Below, in pieces: positions 1 to 12,914 of a DNA stretch of 64,000 nt. Source of the stretch: Flammula alnicola (Eukaryota; Basidiomycota; Agaricomycetes; Agaricales; Strophariaceae); assembly GCA_015499995.1 (NCBI GenBank), contig JADNRV010000059.1, positions 62,001-126,000 on the forward strand, read 5' to 3'. The notes below the pieces were generated by a model. That model did not search any database, was not told where the DNA came from, and saw nothing but the letters and a program-made list of their open reading frames with translations. A program made the translations under genes and the position numbers. Each line of letters starts with the position of its first letter. The stretch's first letter is position 1.

Positions 1-204
1 GGTACTTTTACAATGGTGTAACCTTTCTGTTCTAACTTTTGCCACAGCGCTCTCATACGCCGACTCTGAAACAACGAGCACCCCCTCAAAAGAAAAACGA
101 CGATGTTGGGGATGATCAGGATAGTACTCATATTGTGAAAGCTTCGGTATGTGAATTTTGATGCGAGCGTCTCAGATGCTCCAACAACATTCGAGCGATG
201 AGAC

Positions 205-2076
205 GCTGACCTTCTCATCGGCGATTCTCAACTCTCAGCTTGTGCGTAATACCATCTTCTGAACTGCTGAAGGGACGCTGACCTGCTGGTTGGCCATTTT
301 CAACTTCCAGGGAGTGCGTACTGCCATTTTCTGGGGGGCTTAATGAATGCTGACCTTCTCGTCGGCCATTTTCAACACCCAGCTTGTGCGTAATACCATC
401 TTCTGAGCTGCTGAAGCGATGCTGACCTCCTCTTCGGCCATTTTCCACTCTCAGCCTGTGCGTCATGCCATCTTGTGAACTGCTGAAGGGACGCTGACCT
501 GCTCGTTGGCCATTTTCAACTTCCAGGAAGTGCGTACTGCCATCTTCAGAGCTGCTGAAGGGGCACTGACTTGCTCTTCGGTCATTTTCCACTCTCAGTC
601 TGTGCGCAATGCCATTTTATGAGGTGCTGAACGGATGCTGACCTGCTCTTCGACCATTTTCAACTCCCAGCAAGTGCATAATGCCATCTTCTGAGCTGCT
701 GAAGGGACGCTGACCTATTTTTATGCCATTTTCAACTCCCAGCCTGTGCGTAATGCCATCTTCTGAGCTGCTGAAGTGACGCTGACCTGTTTTTCCACCA
801 TTTTCAACTCCTAGATTGTGTGTAATGCAATGTTCTGAGCTGCTGAAGCGACGCTGACCTGCTCTTCGGCCATTTTCAACTCCCAGCCTGTGCGTAATTC
901 CATCTTCTGACCGGCTAAAGCGACGCTGACCTGTTTTTCCACCGTTTTCAACTCCTAGATTGTGTGTAATGCAATGTTCTGAGCTCCTGAAGGGATGCTG
1001 ACCTGCTGTTTGGCCATTTTCAACTCTCAGCCTGTGCGTAATACCATCTTCTGAGCTGCTGAAGCAACGCTGACCTGCTGTTTGGCCATTTTCAACTCCC
1101 AGCCTGTGCGTAATACCATCTTCTGAGCTGCTAAGGCGATGCTGACCTGCTGTTTGGCCATTTTCAACTCCCAGCGAGTGCGTAATGTCATCTTCTGAAC
1201 TGCTGAAGTAGCGCTGACCTGCAGTTCGGCCATTTTCAACTCCTAGAATATGTGTACCACTATCTTCTGAGCTCCTGAAGCGACGCTAACCTGCTCTTGG
1301 GCTATTATCAACTCCTAGCGAGTGCGTCATGTTATCTTCTGAACTGCTGAAGTAGCGCTGACCTTCTTGTCGGCCATTTTCAACACCCAGCTTGTGCGTA
1401 ATACCATCTTCTGAGCTGCTGAAGCGATGCTGACCTGCTCTTCGGCCATTTTCAACTCCCAGCCTGTGCGTAATGCCATGTTCCGAGCTGCTGAAGGGAC
1501 GCTGACCTGCTATTTCACCATTTTCAATTCCCAGTGGGTTCGTAATGCCATATTCTGAGCTGCTGAAGCAACGCTGACATGCTCTTCGGCCATTTTCAAC
1601 TCCCAGGAAGTGCGTAATGCCATGTTCTGAGCTGCTGAGGTGATGCTGACCTGCTTTTCGGCCATTTTCAACTGCCAGCTTGTGCGTAATGCCATTTTCT
1701 GAGCTAATGAAGCGACGCTGACCTGCTGTTCAGCCATTTTCAACTCCCAGGAAGTGCGTAATGCCATGTTCTGAGCTGTTGAAGCGACGCTGACCTGCTG
1801 TTCGGCCATTTTCGACTGCCAGCGAGTGCGTAATGCCATGTTCTGAGCTGCAGAAGTAACGCTGACCTGCTGTTCGGCCATTTTCAACTGCCAGCTTGTG
1901 CGTAATGCCAGGTTCTGAGCTGTTGAAGCGACGCTGACCTGCTCTTGGGCTATTATTAACTCCCAGCGAGTGCGTAATGCCATATTCTGCGCTGCTGAAG
2001 GGACGCTGAGCTGCTGACGGGCCATTTTCACCTTTTAGCAAGTGCGTAATGCAGCTTTCTGATCCTCTCCAGCCCG
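205..2076. repeat. 72-bp minisatellite, about 26 monomers, no net length change
   Basis: The core GCTGAC/GCTGAG recurs at 205, 277, 349, 421, 493, 565, 1069 and 2005, all exact multiples of 72 bp apart, so about 26 monomers lie head to tail. Monomers differ by many substitutions, yet no net insertion or deletion has built up over 1.8 kb. Because 72 is divisible by three, each frame repeats every 24 codons. On the minus strand one frame reads as repeats around FSSSEDGITHKLGVENG and another around KMAEQQVSVASAAQNM, but all frames are broken by stops. One minus-strand reading starts outside the array (2146) and runs in to 1730. It may be a decayed repeat-coding exon or a plain satellite. Function unknown. 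Confidence 0.9.
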
Positions 2077-2589
2077 GTTGACCTAGCTTTTCTTGTTCAT
2101 GTCTGATTCTAGGATTATGGGGAAGAAATAGCTCTGTTAATGACACGACATGATGAAAACATGGAGCATGGCGATAATCCTCGCTCAGTTGAACCGCATC
2201 TTACGGCTTAGTCTACCCAAGTATGTTCTTTCATTGATAAGCTCTTTCTGTGGAGGTAACCTTGTTTTAAAAGCCACCCTCCCTTAATGCAAGGGCTACG
2301 GAGGGCCAACCACTTATGTAGAATGAGGAACGAACAAAGGAACGAGCAGCATCTGGACAGGGACCGAATGTAGAAGAATCTATACTGAAGAGCTGATTTC
2401 TATGTCGAAGGCAGACAGATATATTTTGGAGACGAGAAATGAATTCATTTTGCGGAAGTCGGAATTTGGCATATGTAAGCTCAGTCATACAGGATACGAT
2501 GAACTTTGAAGATGGGATTTCCGAAGTCTAGCGAAAATAACACCATGACAGTCGACGCACTTGGTGCCTTGAACGTTACAAAGGTGCCA

Positions 2590-4400
2590 CGTGTGAAAGT
2601 TGGTGGGGTTGTCGGTTGACTCCTCCATCCATCATCTCCGCCGCCTCTCCCTGTTGCCCCAGCCGACACCGCTGCCACGCCCCTCCTCCTTTCCTCTGGC
2701 AGGCAATGCCACTGGAGCCACCAACAACGCCCTCTTTCCTGCACGGTACCTCTACCCGCGAAACGACACCTGGGCCCCGAAGCACGTCGTCCTCACCAAC
2801 CAGCACATGGCGACCAAACGTCCTCAAAAACCGCCCCTGGCGAGCGGAATGGCTTTATTGACTCAAAGGTCCTCAGCAGGCAGCCCGCTGAGGTGGGAGG
2901 AGAACGAAAAGGTGCGTTGGTGAACCAAGTGCATATACAAGGGGTATTGACGTGGATGTGGTTGTCGATCTACATTGGGGATGTGAAGAGCTCGAAGACT
3001 CTCCAGTGAAGGCCACAAAAACAGAACCTTTCGAGCTCAAAAGTTGACAATATCGTCGCGCCCTGCCTCTTTTGTTTCCCCATCAAACCCGTAATTTACC
3101 TGCAGAAATTCGGGATCGACATCGTAGGCGAAGACGACAAAACCATCCACCACTAAGTCCCCGCCCGCATGTATGCGTCTTCTCAGAACAGGTCACCCGA
3201 GTCGCCGCGCGTGCAGAGCAGCATCAGCATCGACAGCAACTCCAGTTCATGCAGCAACATCAGCAACATCCACAACAGCCGGGGGTTAACGACCCCGGAA
3301 GGGACCCAGCGCCGTTAATGGTATCGGCAGCTTACTAGGCGGGATTGTTGCAAGCCCGCAGAACTTTGTCGCTCGTTCAGCAGGGGTAGGGTAACATGCG
3401 CGGCATGCGCGTTCCTAGGATCATGGGCTTGAGCTTTGATGTTATTCTCAGCAGACTCCAGGGCAACTCGTTGATGAGCGTGATGAGTAAGATACACGAT
3501 ACGCTTGGAGGAGCCGTGGTACGTCTTTGCACTTCAAATTTCTAACCTCCCTCCATTCCTAACGCACATCCCACCAGTGCATCCACCGCAAGAAGCCCAA
3601 GCACCCTTGCCTGCTACAGCGCAACAGGGCGCCCCTTCATCCTGGTACGATCCTTAAACGTGAACCCCACAGCAACTATCTCAGCAGCAGCCGTCGTCGA
3701 CCTCCAATCCCAGCTACGGGATACACAGTCGTCGCTCGCCTCTCGCCTCAAAAAAGTGCGTCCCTCGAGGACGTGCTGGCTGAGCAGGAGGCAATGAAGC
3801 GCGAGGTGTCTTCTTTGTGCGAGATGATGGAGGAGAGGAGAAGGGAGATGGAGGTGCTTAAGCGGAGGGAGGAGACTGAAGCTGATGAACGACAACGGAG
3901 AAGGAGGCAGGAGGATTTGAGGCCACGGCTCTTCACCTCGAAGAGGAGACCTTAGATGATGTCGCTGTCGAGAATAGCGCCAAGTCAGATGCAGAAGCAC
4001 AGGCGGCTGCTGGAGCTGAAGCACAAGGTCAGGCGGAAGCGGAGGAGCAGGAACGACGACGAGAAGATCTTGATATCGGCAGGCCACGTACGCCCGAGCT
4101 GCCGAGACAGTCGTCTCTATCCTCTCCTCTCGCATCTTCTTCCACCACCGCCTCTTCCACTGACAGTGAAGATGATTAAGGCCGAAGACGACGGGAAACA
4201 CGAGATTGCCCGCGGGCTAGGCATGGTAGGCGTCACCGCCGCCTCTGTCGCCGTGCCCGGAAAGGCCCACACGGTGGTCGCCGCGCGCTTGCTGGCTACG
4301 CCCCGAGCCGTCGGTGTACTTACTAGCTCTCGTCGTGTACCAACTCGCTGGATTTGTCCTCTTCTGGATCTTTGGGTTCCTCGCCGCTTAAAGGACAAGG
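2590..4400 (+). pseudogene. relic of a tail-anchored FHA-domain protein (Far10/VPS64/SLMAP-like)
   Basis: Scattered segments in shifting plus-strand frames match, in order, what I recall of fungal FHA proteins of this type: LYPRNDTWAPKHVVLTN near 2750-2805, NGFIDSKVLSRQPAEV near 2850-2900, a DVKSS-like segment near 2980, TEPFELKS near 3025, FGIDIVGEDDKTIHH near 3108-3155, a Gln-rich stretch near 3200-3280, a charged coiled-coil segment at 3773-3955, and a hydrophobic Ala/Val-rich tail at 4210-4390 that would be the membrane anchor. Stops and frameshifts separate nearly every segment, and the Arg/His core of the FHA domain is disrupted. Living relatives sit on endomembranes in the STRIPAK/Far complex. 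The family call is from remembered motifs only. Confidence 0.45.
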
Positions 4401-4419
4401 ACAAGGACAACTGACACCG

Positions 4420-6430
4420 ACGCGCGCGAACACCGCTATCACTGACGATACGGCAAGTCTCCTGTATTTCTCTGATTTTACGCGGAGGTTGTTGCTGTCA
4501 ACTTGCTGATGCTTTTCGGATCTTTGGTGTCTTTGTTCTTTTAGGTGTTTTCGGTTTTGTCGGCTTTTATTTCGACTCGTTATTCATCTATATCATCGAT
4601 TCTTTCCTCAACTCTCTCCTCAACTTCCACTTCGGGTTCGGATTCAACTTTGGATGTTCCTCCTCCTTTGAAATGGACTTGGAATCGTCCTGGGCCACAT
4701 CAAGCTTCTTTCAAGTTATTATTACCCACCAAACACGGTATACACCACCTGCATGTTCCATGTTTTTTCTCGGGTTCAGGTCTCACGTATAATCGTATGC
4801 GTTAACGTAATTTTCTCTTTCTTTCTCTATTTGCCTTTTCTCATCTCTTTTTCTCTTCTTTTTTAGGTTCTTATATCGCTTTTTTGACGAAATCTTGTTT
4901 CCAATATATTCCTTCTATCTTTCCTTCTCGTTGACCGCTCGTTCTTACAGCGCTTTGCATATTTTTGTGAAAACCGAAATGTTTCCAGCGGGGTCACGTG
5001 CTGATGGTACCTCAGCCAAATACCCTCGGCAGATTCGGCACATCATCAGTGCTCTCCCTCACAAACCTTCGCTTTTGATAGTTTGAAGTGAGAATACCCG
5101 TTGTGACGCCTTTAAGTTAAGTTATATCTTTCTTAATTTCAGGAGAAGCCCTCCTGTGTGCTGCATTAACCATCAGGTTCTTCATCTTCATTCCCTGGCA
5201 CCTTGACAATTGAAAGCAAAGGCCTGCTAATAGAACCTCAAGCACATGCGGCCATCGTCAAAAAAGTGGTGGCACATCATCACCGGTGACGAGTGAAAAC
5301 CCTGATGTCTTTTCTTCCTGCTCTGCCCTCTTCCGAAGAGCATATAGAAGAAACCGACTGCCTGAGACTGGGCAAAGGTTTCCGTGGGTGAAATAAGTCA
5401 TGTAAAACTTTAATTTATTATACACTAGAATGATACCTCTTTTTTTGGGGTTGGTGTGCACCGTACGCTGTGTTCTACATAACGGGCAGGACGTTGGAAC
5501 CAAAGCACAAGCGCAGGACACCTTGTGGCCGCAGTTGCCGAACATGTTTGGTTAAGGCACGATCAGCACGTGATGAAATTGAAAATGTTACGGGTTTTCA
5601 CAAAAATATGCAAAGCGCTGTAAGATGGAACGCTCGTCACTCAGATGGGATTCATAGATGGTGTGAGTACCCCTCTATTTTTTACTTTTACATCGAGTCC
5701 TACTTTTCTTGCTGCCTCGCTGAGGCTCGCTTTATCGGAAATTGCCCCTCTCCCTCTTTCTTTCTTTCATGTTTATTCTTTCCTCGCTTCTATGTCCGTA
5801 TTTAATAATTAATTTCATGACCTTTGGCACCGCATTTAAGTTTGGTACCCACAAGGTGTCAACTCTCCTCAACGTTCTTCAAGATTCAAGTCTGAAGACG
5901 ACTTCAGGACCCAGGTGCATATTCAACACACATGTTCGTGATCCTCTACGGCATCTTATCCCTTTGATCATGATCTAGATCACTCTAATCTCACATTGTT
6001 CCACGGTCTACCATCTTTGTTGAATAATCACGTTGAATGAATAGCTTTCTAAGCTTCGCCCACCATATCATCATCTCCAGTGTGATGACCGTCCATGCCA
6101 TCAGTTCGAGCTGCGTTAATGTGATGCGCCACCATTTCGTTCCAGATACAGGGATGTTTGGGTGAACAGCAACCCATAAGCACAAGAAAATCGTCGAGAA
6201 GCAGCTCCAGAGGATATCTCATATCGACCGCTGATCGAAGCAGGAGAGGCGAGGGTGGGTGTCGAAGTGTCGCGGGGAAACAACGCAGTCGTCGGCGCAG
6301 CGCGAATGCCGCCTTGCCAGAAATATAGCAGAGAAAGCAGGAGCAGCATCGATGGTGGGGTGGTCAAGGTGCGTCGTCGTTCTTTATGTCGTACACATTC
6401 CTAGTTTTCAATTTACAGATGCACTCCTAA
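4420..6430. other. gene-poor stretch, nothing recognised
   Basis: Only short open frames without recognisable motifs are present. Pyrimidine-rich tracts occur near 4810-4870 and 5740-5790. No structural RNA or clear transposon end was seen. Confidence 0.5.
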
Positions 6431-6433
6431 TTT

Positions 6434-6765
6434 ATGGGGATCAAGAATGCATCGTGCAAGATTTGCCACTGCTGCTCATGCTTGCTCACTGCGTGTGCTG
6501 TTCATGCTCAATTGGCGCTTGCTGCTCGCCCAATTTGCGGTTGTTGCTTGCTCAATTTTGGCGTTGCTGCTCGCTTAATTTCGCGATTGCTGCTCATGCT
6601 CAACGTGCCGCTGTTGTTGCTCTTGCCGTTGCTGCTCACGCTCAACGTGCTGCTGTTGCTGCTCGTGCTCAACGTGCTGCTGTTGCTTGCCTCTGCCTTT
6701 GCCGTTCTTTGCCGTTGTTGCTCATGCTCAGTGCGCCGCCTTTGCTGTTGTCGCTTATGCACAAC
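6434..6765. repeat. low-complexity GCTGCT/CTCAACGTGC degenerate tandem repeat
   Basis: Degenerate repeats of about 20-30 bp built on GCTGCTC(A/G)TGCTCAACGTGC lie mainly at 6590-6680. They give Leu/Val-rich readings on one strand and Ser/Gln/Asn-rich readings on the other. Open frames here are probably an effect of composition. No gene is called. Confidence 0.6.
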
Positions 6766-6880
6766 TTGAATGTCACGCTGCTGGTGTTCTTTGGTGTTGC
6801 TATTCAGTCACAAAGTGATGCTTGCCCATGCCAAACGATCATTTCAAATATTTACCTCAAGAAGCGCATGCCCAGTGAGA

Positions 6881-7325
6881 AGGACCCTGCTTAATGCTGA
6901 TAAATGTCCGATCCAAAGCGCCCAATTTTTGGCACTTATGTATGGACGAAAACTTGCCCGTTCCGTCAGCATGAGGATCCGACCTGCCTTTTTGCGACCA
7001 CTTCCGTCCGCATAATGAATCAAGCCTAGCTAACGACTACCTTATAAAAATTCGCCACCTTCAAAAAATTCACCACTTATCCACCGTTATGCCCAATTTT
7101 CACCGTCTCTCCATGCATTTCGAGGTGGCGCCCAGGATTCCTGGGCCCAGACAGAGGGCTCTCCGTGGGGGCTGAATAGAGTTCCTGTCCCAAAAAGTAA
7201 TGAATTTTGGATCGAACACTGCGACTAACCTGCCCTTTACAGACGCAGTTCGAATGTAGGCCAACTTTGAGGCCAATTTCCGTCCGCATAAGGATCGGAC
7301 ATTTCTCAGAGTTAAGCAGGGTCCT
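6881..7325. mobile_element. MITE-like element with about 36-bp inverted repeats
   Basis: The left end begins AGGACCCTGCTTAA and continues to AAATGTCCGATCC (about 6881-6916). The right end (about 7292-7325) is its inverted complement with a few mismatches: GGATCGGACATTT, then TTAAGCAGGGTCCT. The 445-bp interior has no convincing coding capacity and repeats the CCGTCCGCATAA motif near both ends. No clear target duplication was seen, so the exact ends are uncertain. Confidence 0.6.
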
Positions 7326-7331
7326 CTGCAA

Positions 7332-8754
7332 GAGGTCAGTTCCTATACACGTTAAGTGATCATATACTTCTTTTCATCTTTCTCTTCCAGTATAACTTTT
7401 TTCATCTTTTCCTTCGATGAGATCTCAGTGCCTTATCCCCTCCACTACCAGTATACGTATGGTCTTCATTCAACACCCACTTCCCAGCTCCGAGTATTCT
7501 ACATGTCGTAAATTACTTACGCCGCGGCGCAGCCCTCATAAAACTAGTCGCACAACAATATCTACTTCCTGTTGTTTCAAATGAATTCTTTTGTAAATGC
7601 AAAGCCGGAAACAGGTAGCGGGCATCGCCACTTGTCGGCCTTATTTGTACGCTACACAGCCACTCTAATGAAAGGGTTTTCCCACCAAAGTACTGGGTTC
7701 TCAAAGAAGAAAAAACCCAAAAAAGGAAGGGAAAGAAGAGATTTGTAAGCAATATAGCCCTAACCTCCGAGCAAGACTCCTCGCATATCTGTCTGATTCT
7801 TACTGTGTCAACTGCGTCGCTTATCGCGCCAGTGCAGCCAAAAAATGTAATTTAATTAAATAGTACAGCTAAACATTGCAGGTACAATGCTTACAATTGG
7901 CCACCCCTCGACAGACTTCAATTTCATACTTACTACACCCACATTTCCTGCACGGAGCCAAGTTGGAGCCGAGTTTCACACCTTGCAACACTTGAAATTA
8001 ATCTGAGGACAAGAATGTACTTACCATGATCCTTGCCCTGACACAGCTTGATGATTTTTTGGTGAACGCGCGCTGACGCGTGCGGGGATTTACACCAGGT
8101 TTCCGAATGCGGTCCTTGGCTTCTTTTTTTTCAGGCTGCCGGCGAGTTGTCATGGCGCGAGTAGGAAAGGACTGGTGGTCAGGACAGGATAAACAAGGGT
8201 ATGGGAGGTTTACGCACCAAGAAAGGCCGAAGAGCAAGCAGATCCAGACAAGAGCAAGAGAAAAGTATTAATTAATGATGATTGACGCGAGCGCGTTTAG
8301 TGAGCACGTGCCGTGGCAGATAACATGGCAGATAACATGGGTCCGAGCACAGCATGTTATCTGCCATTGGCTCGTGCGTCAAACAATTTGATTTTTCCAG
8401 CGCGCGTCTTTCGATTTTCTCAAATTCTTAAGAGACAATTCTATTTAATGGATGTATGGCTATATACATGGAAGTCTACGTAGCGATAGCATGGGTTTTG
8501 GAGTTGTGAGCTCGAAAGAATAGTCAAAAATCGACTTTTCGGAGTTTGCCGGGCAGATAACAGCCCAGCACTATGGTGTATAAACCAATGAAAGCGACAC
8601 AGCGTTCGCGATTAACAGAGCTGTCGCACTTTTTTCTCAACAAAATCGATGGCAAATCCTTCTTTTTTGCCTTCGTTGTCGCAGTTTGACATCGAGCATG
8701 CCGCACAAGTCAGTCGACTCCTGGCACCACCGTCTTTCCCCATCTCACCTCATC
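7332..8754. other. intergenic, no gene recognised; contains a small hairpin
   Basis: Short open frames only. The 13-bp segment GGCAGATAACATG occurs twice in tandem at 8315-8339 and is followed by its inverted complement at 8353-8366, which can form a strong stem with a 13-nt loop. The 3' end of the interval must hold the promoter of the karyopherin gene. Confidence 0.5.
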
Positions 8755-11700
8755 ATGTCCGGCCCAGTTAATCCAACAGGCTTATGGGCCACCGTCGTCG
8801 ACCACGACACCGGAAGAACTCAGACGTCTTCAACAAGACCTGTTCGAGATCCAGAAGAGACCTGAGGCGTGGGGGTTGGCCATACCACTTCTGAACAACC
8901 CAGACCAGAATGTGCAGTTCTTTGGTGCTCATACTGCGCAGGTCAAGATCGCAAGGGACTGGTGAGTTTCAGACTCAGAATCCGTTAGAAATTTCGTCAA
9001 CTTGTGTAAAGGGAATTATTTCCCGGAGAACATACAGAGGCTCTACGCGATCTCATGGTTCAATTGACGGCCCACTCGGTCTCGATAGGGCGCAGCAAAT
9101 TCATTCTTCGCAAGCTATTCGTCGCTGTACGCTCCCTCTCCCAATATCTTCCAATCTCTCATGAAATCCGTCCAGCTCAGCTCTTTGGCCCTGAAACTCG
9201 CGCCCGGACATCCCTCGCGCTGGCCGGAATGGATCTTATCGTGTGTTTCCGCGTTCTCAAATCAAGGCGCATCGACGGAATACGTACTCGATTTTCTATC
9301 TATTGTCGCGGAGGAAGTGAGCAACGCAGATCTCTTGGGGGCCAGTAAGTATGTCGCTGTCGGCTTCTATCCCACCTTGGCAGGATTTATAAAACTTGAC
9401 AGAGCGCAGATGCAGCAAACGATGATAGATGCGACGGCTATGGTCGTGCAGGCTATCACTGCGACGATCACCCAGCCTCGTGGAACGATCCCGACGAAGC
9501 AATATACTTCGGCCCTACACTGTCTCCAGGCATGGATGACGTACCTCAAAGCAGAGTGAGCACTGGTGATCTAACTGTTAAATAATCCTAATGTGACCAT
9601 GTAGCCATCTAACGACTCTCATTCCTCTCCTAATATTCCTTCTGGACCCGGGGTTTCCAGATGACTCGATATTTGTCGCCGCCTCGGATGCCTTGCAAGA
9701 AATCACGACCAAATCCGCGCTCTCCGACGGGTCGGGCAGCAAAACGCTCACTGAGCCGCTCATGGTGTGGCTGGACACGACAGGAAACAGGATCATAGAA
9801 ACGACACTAGCCACCGACGAGGTCTCGCCCATCTCGCATTCCCTATGCAAGCTGCTCGTTGCGCTGGGGGACCACTCGACCGCGTACATCGCGACCAACA
9901 TATCATCATCTATGCCCGTTCCGACGGGCCCGACGACGGCACCGACAACGAAGGGCCACCTGACGCAGAACTTTCTCAGGCTGCTGCTGGCCTACACGGG
10001 GCTGCCGGGGTACTACGGTGTGGATGAGGAGGAAAGCGAGATGACGCTGGGTTTTTGGTACCTGTTCCAGGAGGCGTTATGGAGTACGGACTTTTACATC
10101 GATGGTGAAGACGAGGATCGTTCACCCGTGCCACCAGATACAGGCGAAGGCGGGGAATCGAAACAGATGTTGATGGCCAAGGCGGTTTTTAGCGAGCTTG
10201 TGAAAATTCTCAGGAGAAAGGTCGCGTTTCCACCTCCGGGCAGTGGATGGTCGCGAGGTTTGTCGTTCTTTGTTCATTATCTTCGGTCATCTTGTTGATT
10301 GTGTTGTTAAAATCCAGACCACATTGAGAAATTCCAAGTGTTCGTTGTTGTTTCATCCCACTGAAAATTTCGAGATCTCAAGGCATGTTCCCGATTCCAG
10401 GTACCGAAGAGATGTGGGCGATACACTCATCAATGCGTATGTTCCTTTGCATCCTCTAGCCTAGCCTGGCTAACCTTGGGTACTCAGTTACTACGTACTT
10501 CGAGACGACATGATCGGCTACTACGTCAACGACATCGCTGAGCGGTTAGCAGCTAGACAGGAGGGTGATCATTGGCAGGTACGCGTACATGTACATTTGG
10601 ATATTTATATGACCGCCAACGTTGCGATTCGTTGTTAGGACATCGAGGCTACGCTCCATTGTATTATGTCTATCCAGGAAGCTATCGACATGGACTCGGT
10701 ACAGCATCTGGACCGATTGTTCAGCCCTGAGATCCTAGGACGACTGCCGTCTACTGGTCGGTCGAGAGTCAGAAGGACTGCACTGGGCGTCATCGGTACG
10801 CTTTTATTGACACCATTCCGGTGAAAATGCAGAGCCTCATGCATCTTTAGGTACATACTCGTCCTGGTTCGCGACCCAGACACACCCTATCTCGCCGAAC
10901 GTTGCCGAGCCAAATCTCCTCCTTACCGTCCTATCATACGTTGTCTCAGCCCTGCCGGACCCGTCTCTCAGTCTGTCAGCGGCGACGGCCCTAAGGAATC
11001 TTTGTGAAGCGAATAGGAAAGATTTGGCGCCGCATATTGGGGCATTTGGAGAGCTGCATGCGGGATTGAATAATATTCCTGTGTGTATTTTCTCCGTACG
11101 TTCGGCGATGCTAATTGATTTCTGACATATCATTCTTTGGCAAGGATTCAGAGAAGAGCAAGGTGCTGCAATCTATCGCAAGTGTCATCCAGGCTATGCC
11201 GCCGAACGAGGAGATCCCTGCGATCGAGGTGGGCTGTTCGCATTGAAAATCAGCACTACATTCGTGTTGTTGACTCTATCGTTGTGCTGCAGGCGATCGT
11301 GAATCCTATCGTGCAAAACTCTATGACGCCCTTCAAACAGCCACCTCAGTATGTCACTCGTCTACTCCTTCATCGTACTTAGTAGTATTCATTTTCCCCC
11401 GCAGCTTCCAGATGAAGCCCGTACATCGATTATTCTGCATCTCGAAACACTATCGGGCGTTGCCAAGGGCCTTACGCGGACGGTGGAAGGCATGAATGTG
11501 CTGGAGGATGAGTCAGATCTCGATGCCCAAAGCGAGGCGGAGACCCTCAAATTGGCACGGGCGGATCCTAGGGCAACGAAGTTGCGAGAGAACATATTCA
11601 CTGCGATCAGGGGCGTCGTGGAGGTGTGGTCTATGGATGCAGCAGTTAGCCATGTACGTTGCCCATTCATTGTACACGCGCCTTATTATCATCCGCGACA

Positions 11701-12914
11701 AACGCTAATATCCGCGTCTTAGGCCCTAAGCGATCTCTTCAAGTCCATCACCTGTCTCCCGTCAGACATTACGCTGATCTCACTCCCCGCCGGCCCCCTT
11801 CTCGAACTGGTCTGTCTCGCCGCGCAGCGCCAGTTGACCGCCGCGTGGCTCTCGCTGGCGGCGATCCTGATCGCACAGCTCAACCCGCCGGTGTTCTCGT
11901 TGAATATCAAGAGCGGGCCGCCGCCCGAGTCGGAGGGCATCGTGCAGAACATCTTGCCAGTGCTGATGCAGTGTGGGCTGGCGAGCTTGAGCGTGGAAGG
12001 TGCCATGGAAGGTGTACGTCCAGGCTTTTTTTAATGCTGTGCCTAGCGCAGTGTGGATGGTGGTTAATTGATCTTTTTGTTGTTTCTAGAATCCGGATAT
12101 TGTTCAGGAGTTCTTCGCGTGTATGGATCGGGTGAGCCTTTTGCCCTTATAATGCCTTTCTTCATATCTAAATGTCAACCTCGTAACAACTTGATTAGAC
12201 AGCACAAGATTTCACGAATTCTTTTTATTCTTTGCCTCCTGGATTGCTCGATGCGCTCGTTCAGTGCGCTATCAGGGCTTTATCACTACAAGAAAGGTAT
12301 TCGCTGGTCGCGGCTTGTAATTTCGTCGTATGTGCTTCCATTGCTTCCGAAGATGTCTTTTTATTGAGCCCACTACTCCGGTATTGGCTAGTCGACACTG
12401 ATCCATCGATCGTCAGTTTCGGACGAACTCTCTGCGCACAAAACCGCTCTTCTAACCACCCATGGACGTGCGCTGATGCGTGCCGTTCTCCAGGGCTTCG
12501 CTGGAGTCGCCCCGAGGAGTGTCGTTCCCAATCTCATTGAAATCCTTGGCACACTTCTGAGTCGTGCAGGTGACGCGGGGCCTGGAGGAGGTGCTACGCA
12601 GTGGATGAAGGACATTTTGATGGCTGTGAGTTAACGATGTCTTACGCTGAGAAGGCGCATATATTTACTCCTCTCTGGCTTCTGCAGGAGGATTTCGTGC
12701 CGAGCAAGGCTGGTCCGGAGGCCAAGACGAAGTTTATAAAAGCTGTTGCAGGGTGAGATTTTTTCTTTTGCCCTTCCGTGGGATGTTCGTCAACTAATGT
12801 ATGACGTTCAGGTCGCGATCTCTCAAGAGGACACGGGAGGCTGCGCAACAGTTCACGCTCGTCGCAAGAGGGTTAGAAGGTTCTAGTTTCGGGTATTCGT
12901 CGTTGACTATGTAG
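8755..12914 (+). CDS. importin-13 / Kap122-like karyopherin (nuclear import receptor)
   Basis: Karyopherin-beta of the importin-13/Kap122 group, which carries cargo through nuclear pores in a Ran-dependent way. About 18 exons are joined by 48-85 bp GT-AG introns. Recognisable segments are FFGAHTAQVKIARDW (N-terminal importin repeat, ends 8961), LVQLTAHSVSIGRSKF-type helices (9055-9126), LALKLAPGHPSRWPEWIL (from 9182), LGFWYLFQEALWS (about 10048-10080) and YYVLRDDMIGYYVND (from 10490). Exons I could place include 9012-9126, 9176-9344, 9405-9555, 9605-10257, 10318-10339, 10401-10436, 10488-10578, 10639-10795, 10851-11080, 11145-11228, 12090-12131, 12199-12331, 12417-12625, 12688-12752 and 12812-12914. 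Two positions break the frame by one base: between ATG 8755 and the downstream frame (C run near 8763), and in an A run near 11318 before a phase-consistent splice junction. These may be sequence errors or decay. Confidence 0.85.

Noticed and set aside
205..2076. Regular repeats that might suggest a CRISPR array
   Set aside because: Units are contiguous 72-bp monomers without distinct spacers, and the genes around are eukaryotic.
3614..4201. 195-residue minus-strand open frame
   Set aside because: Low-complexity Leu/Pro-rich reading opposite the FHA-gene relic, with no recognisable family.
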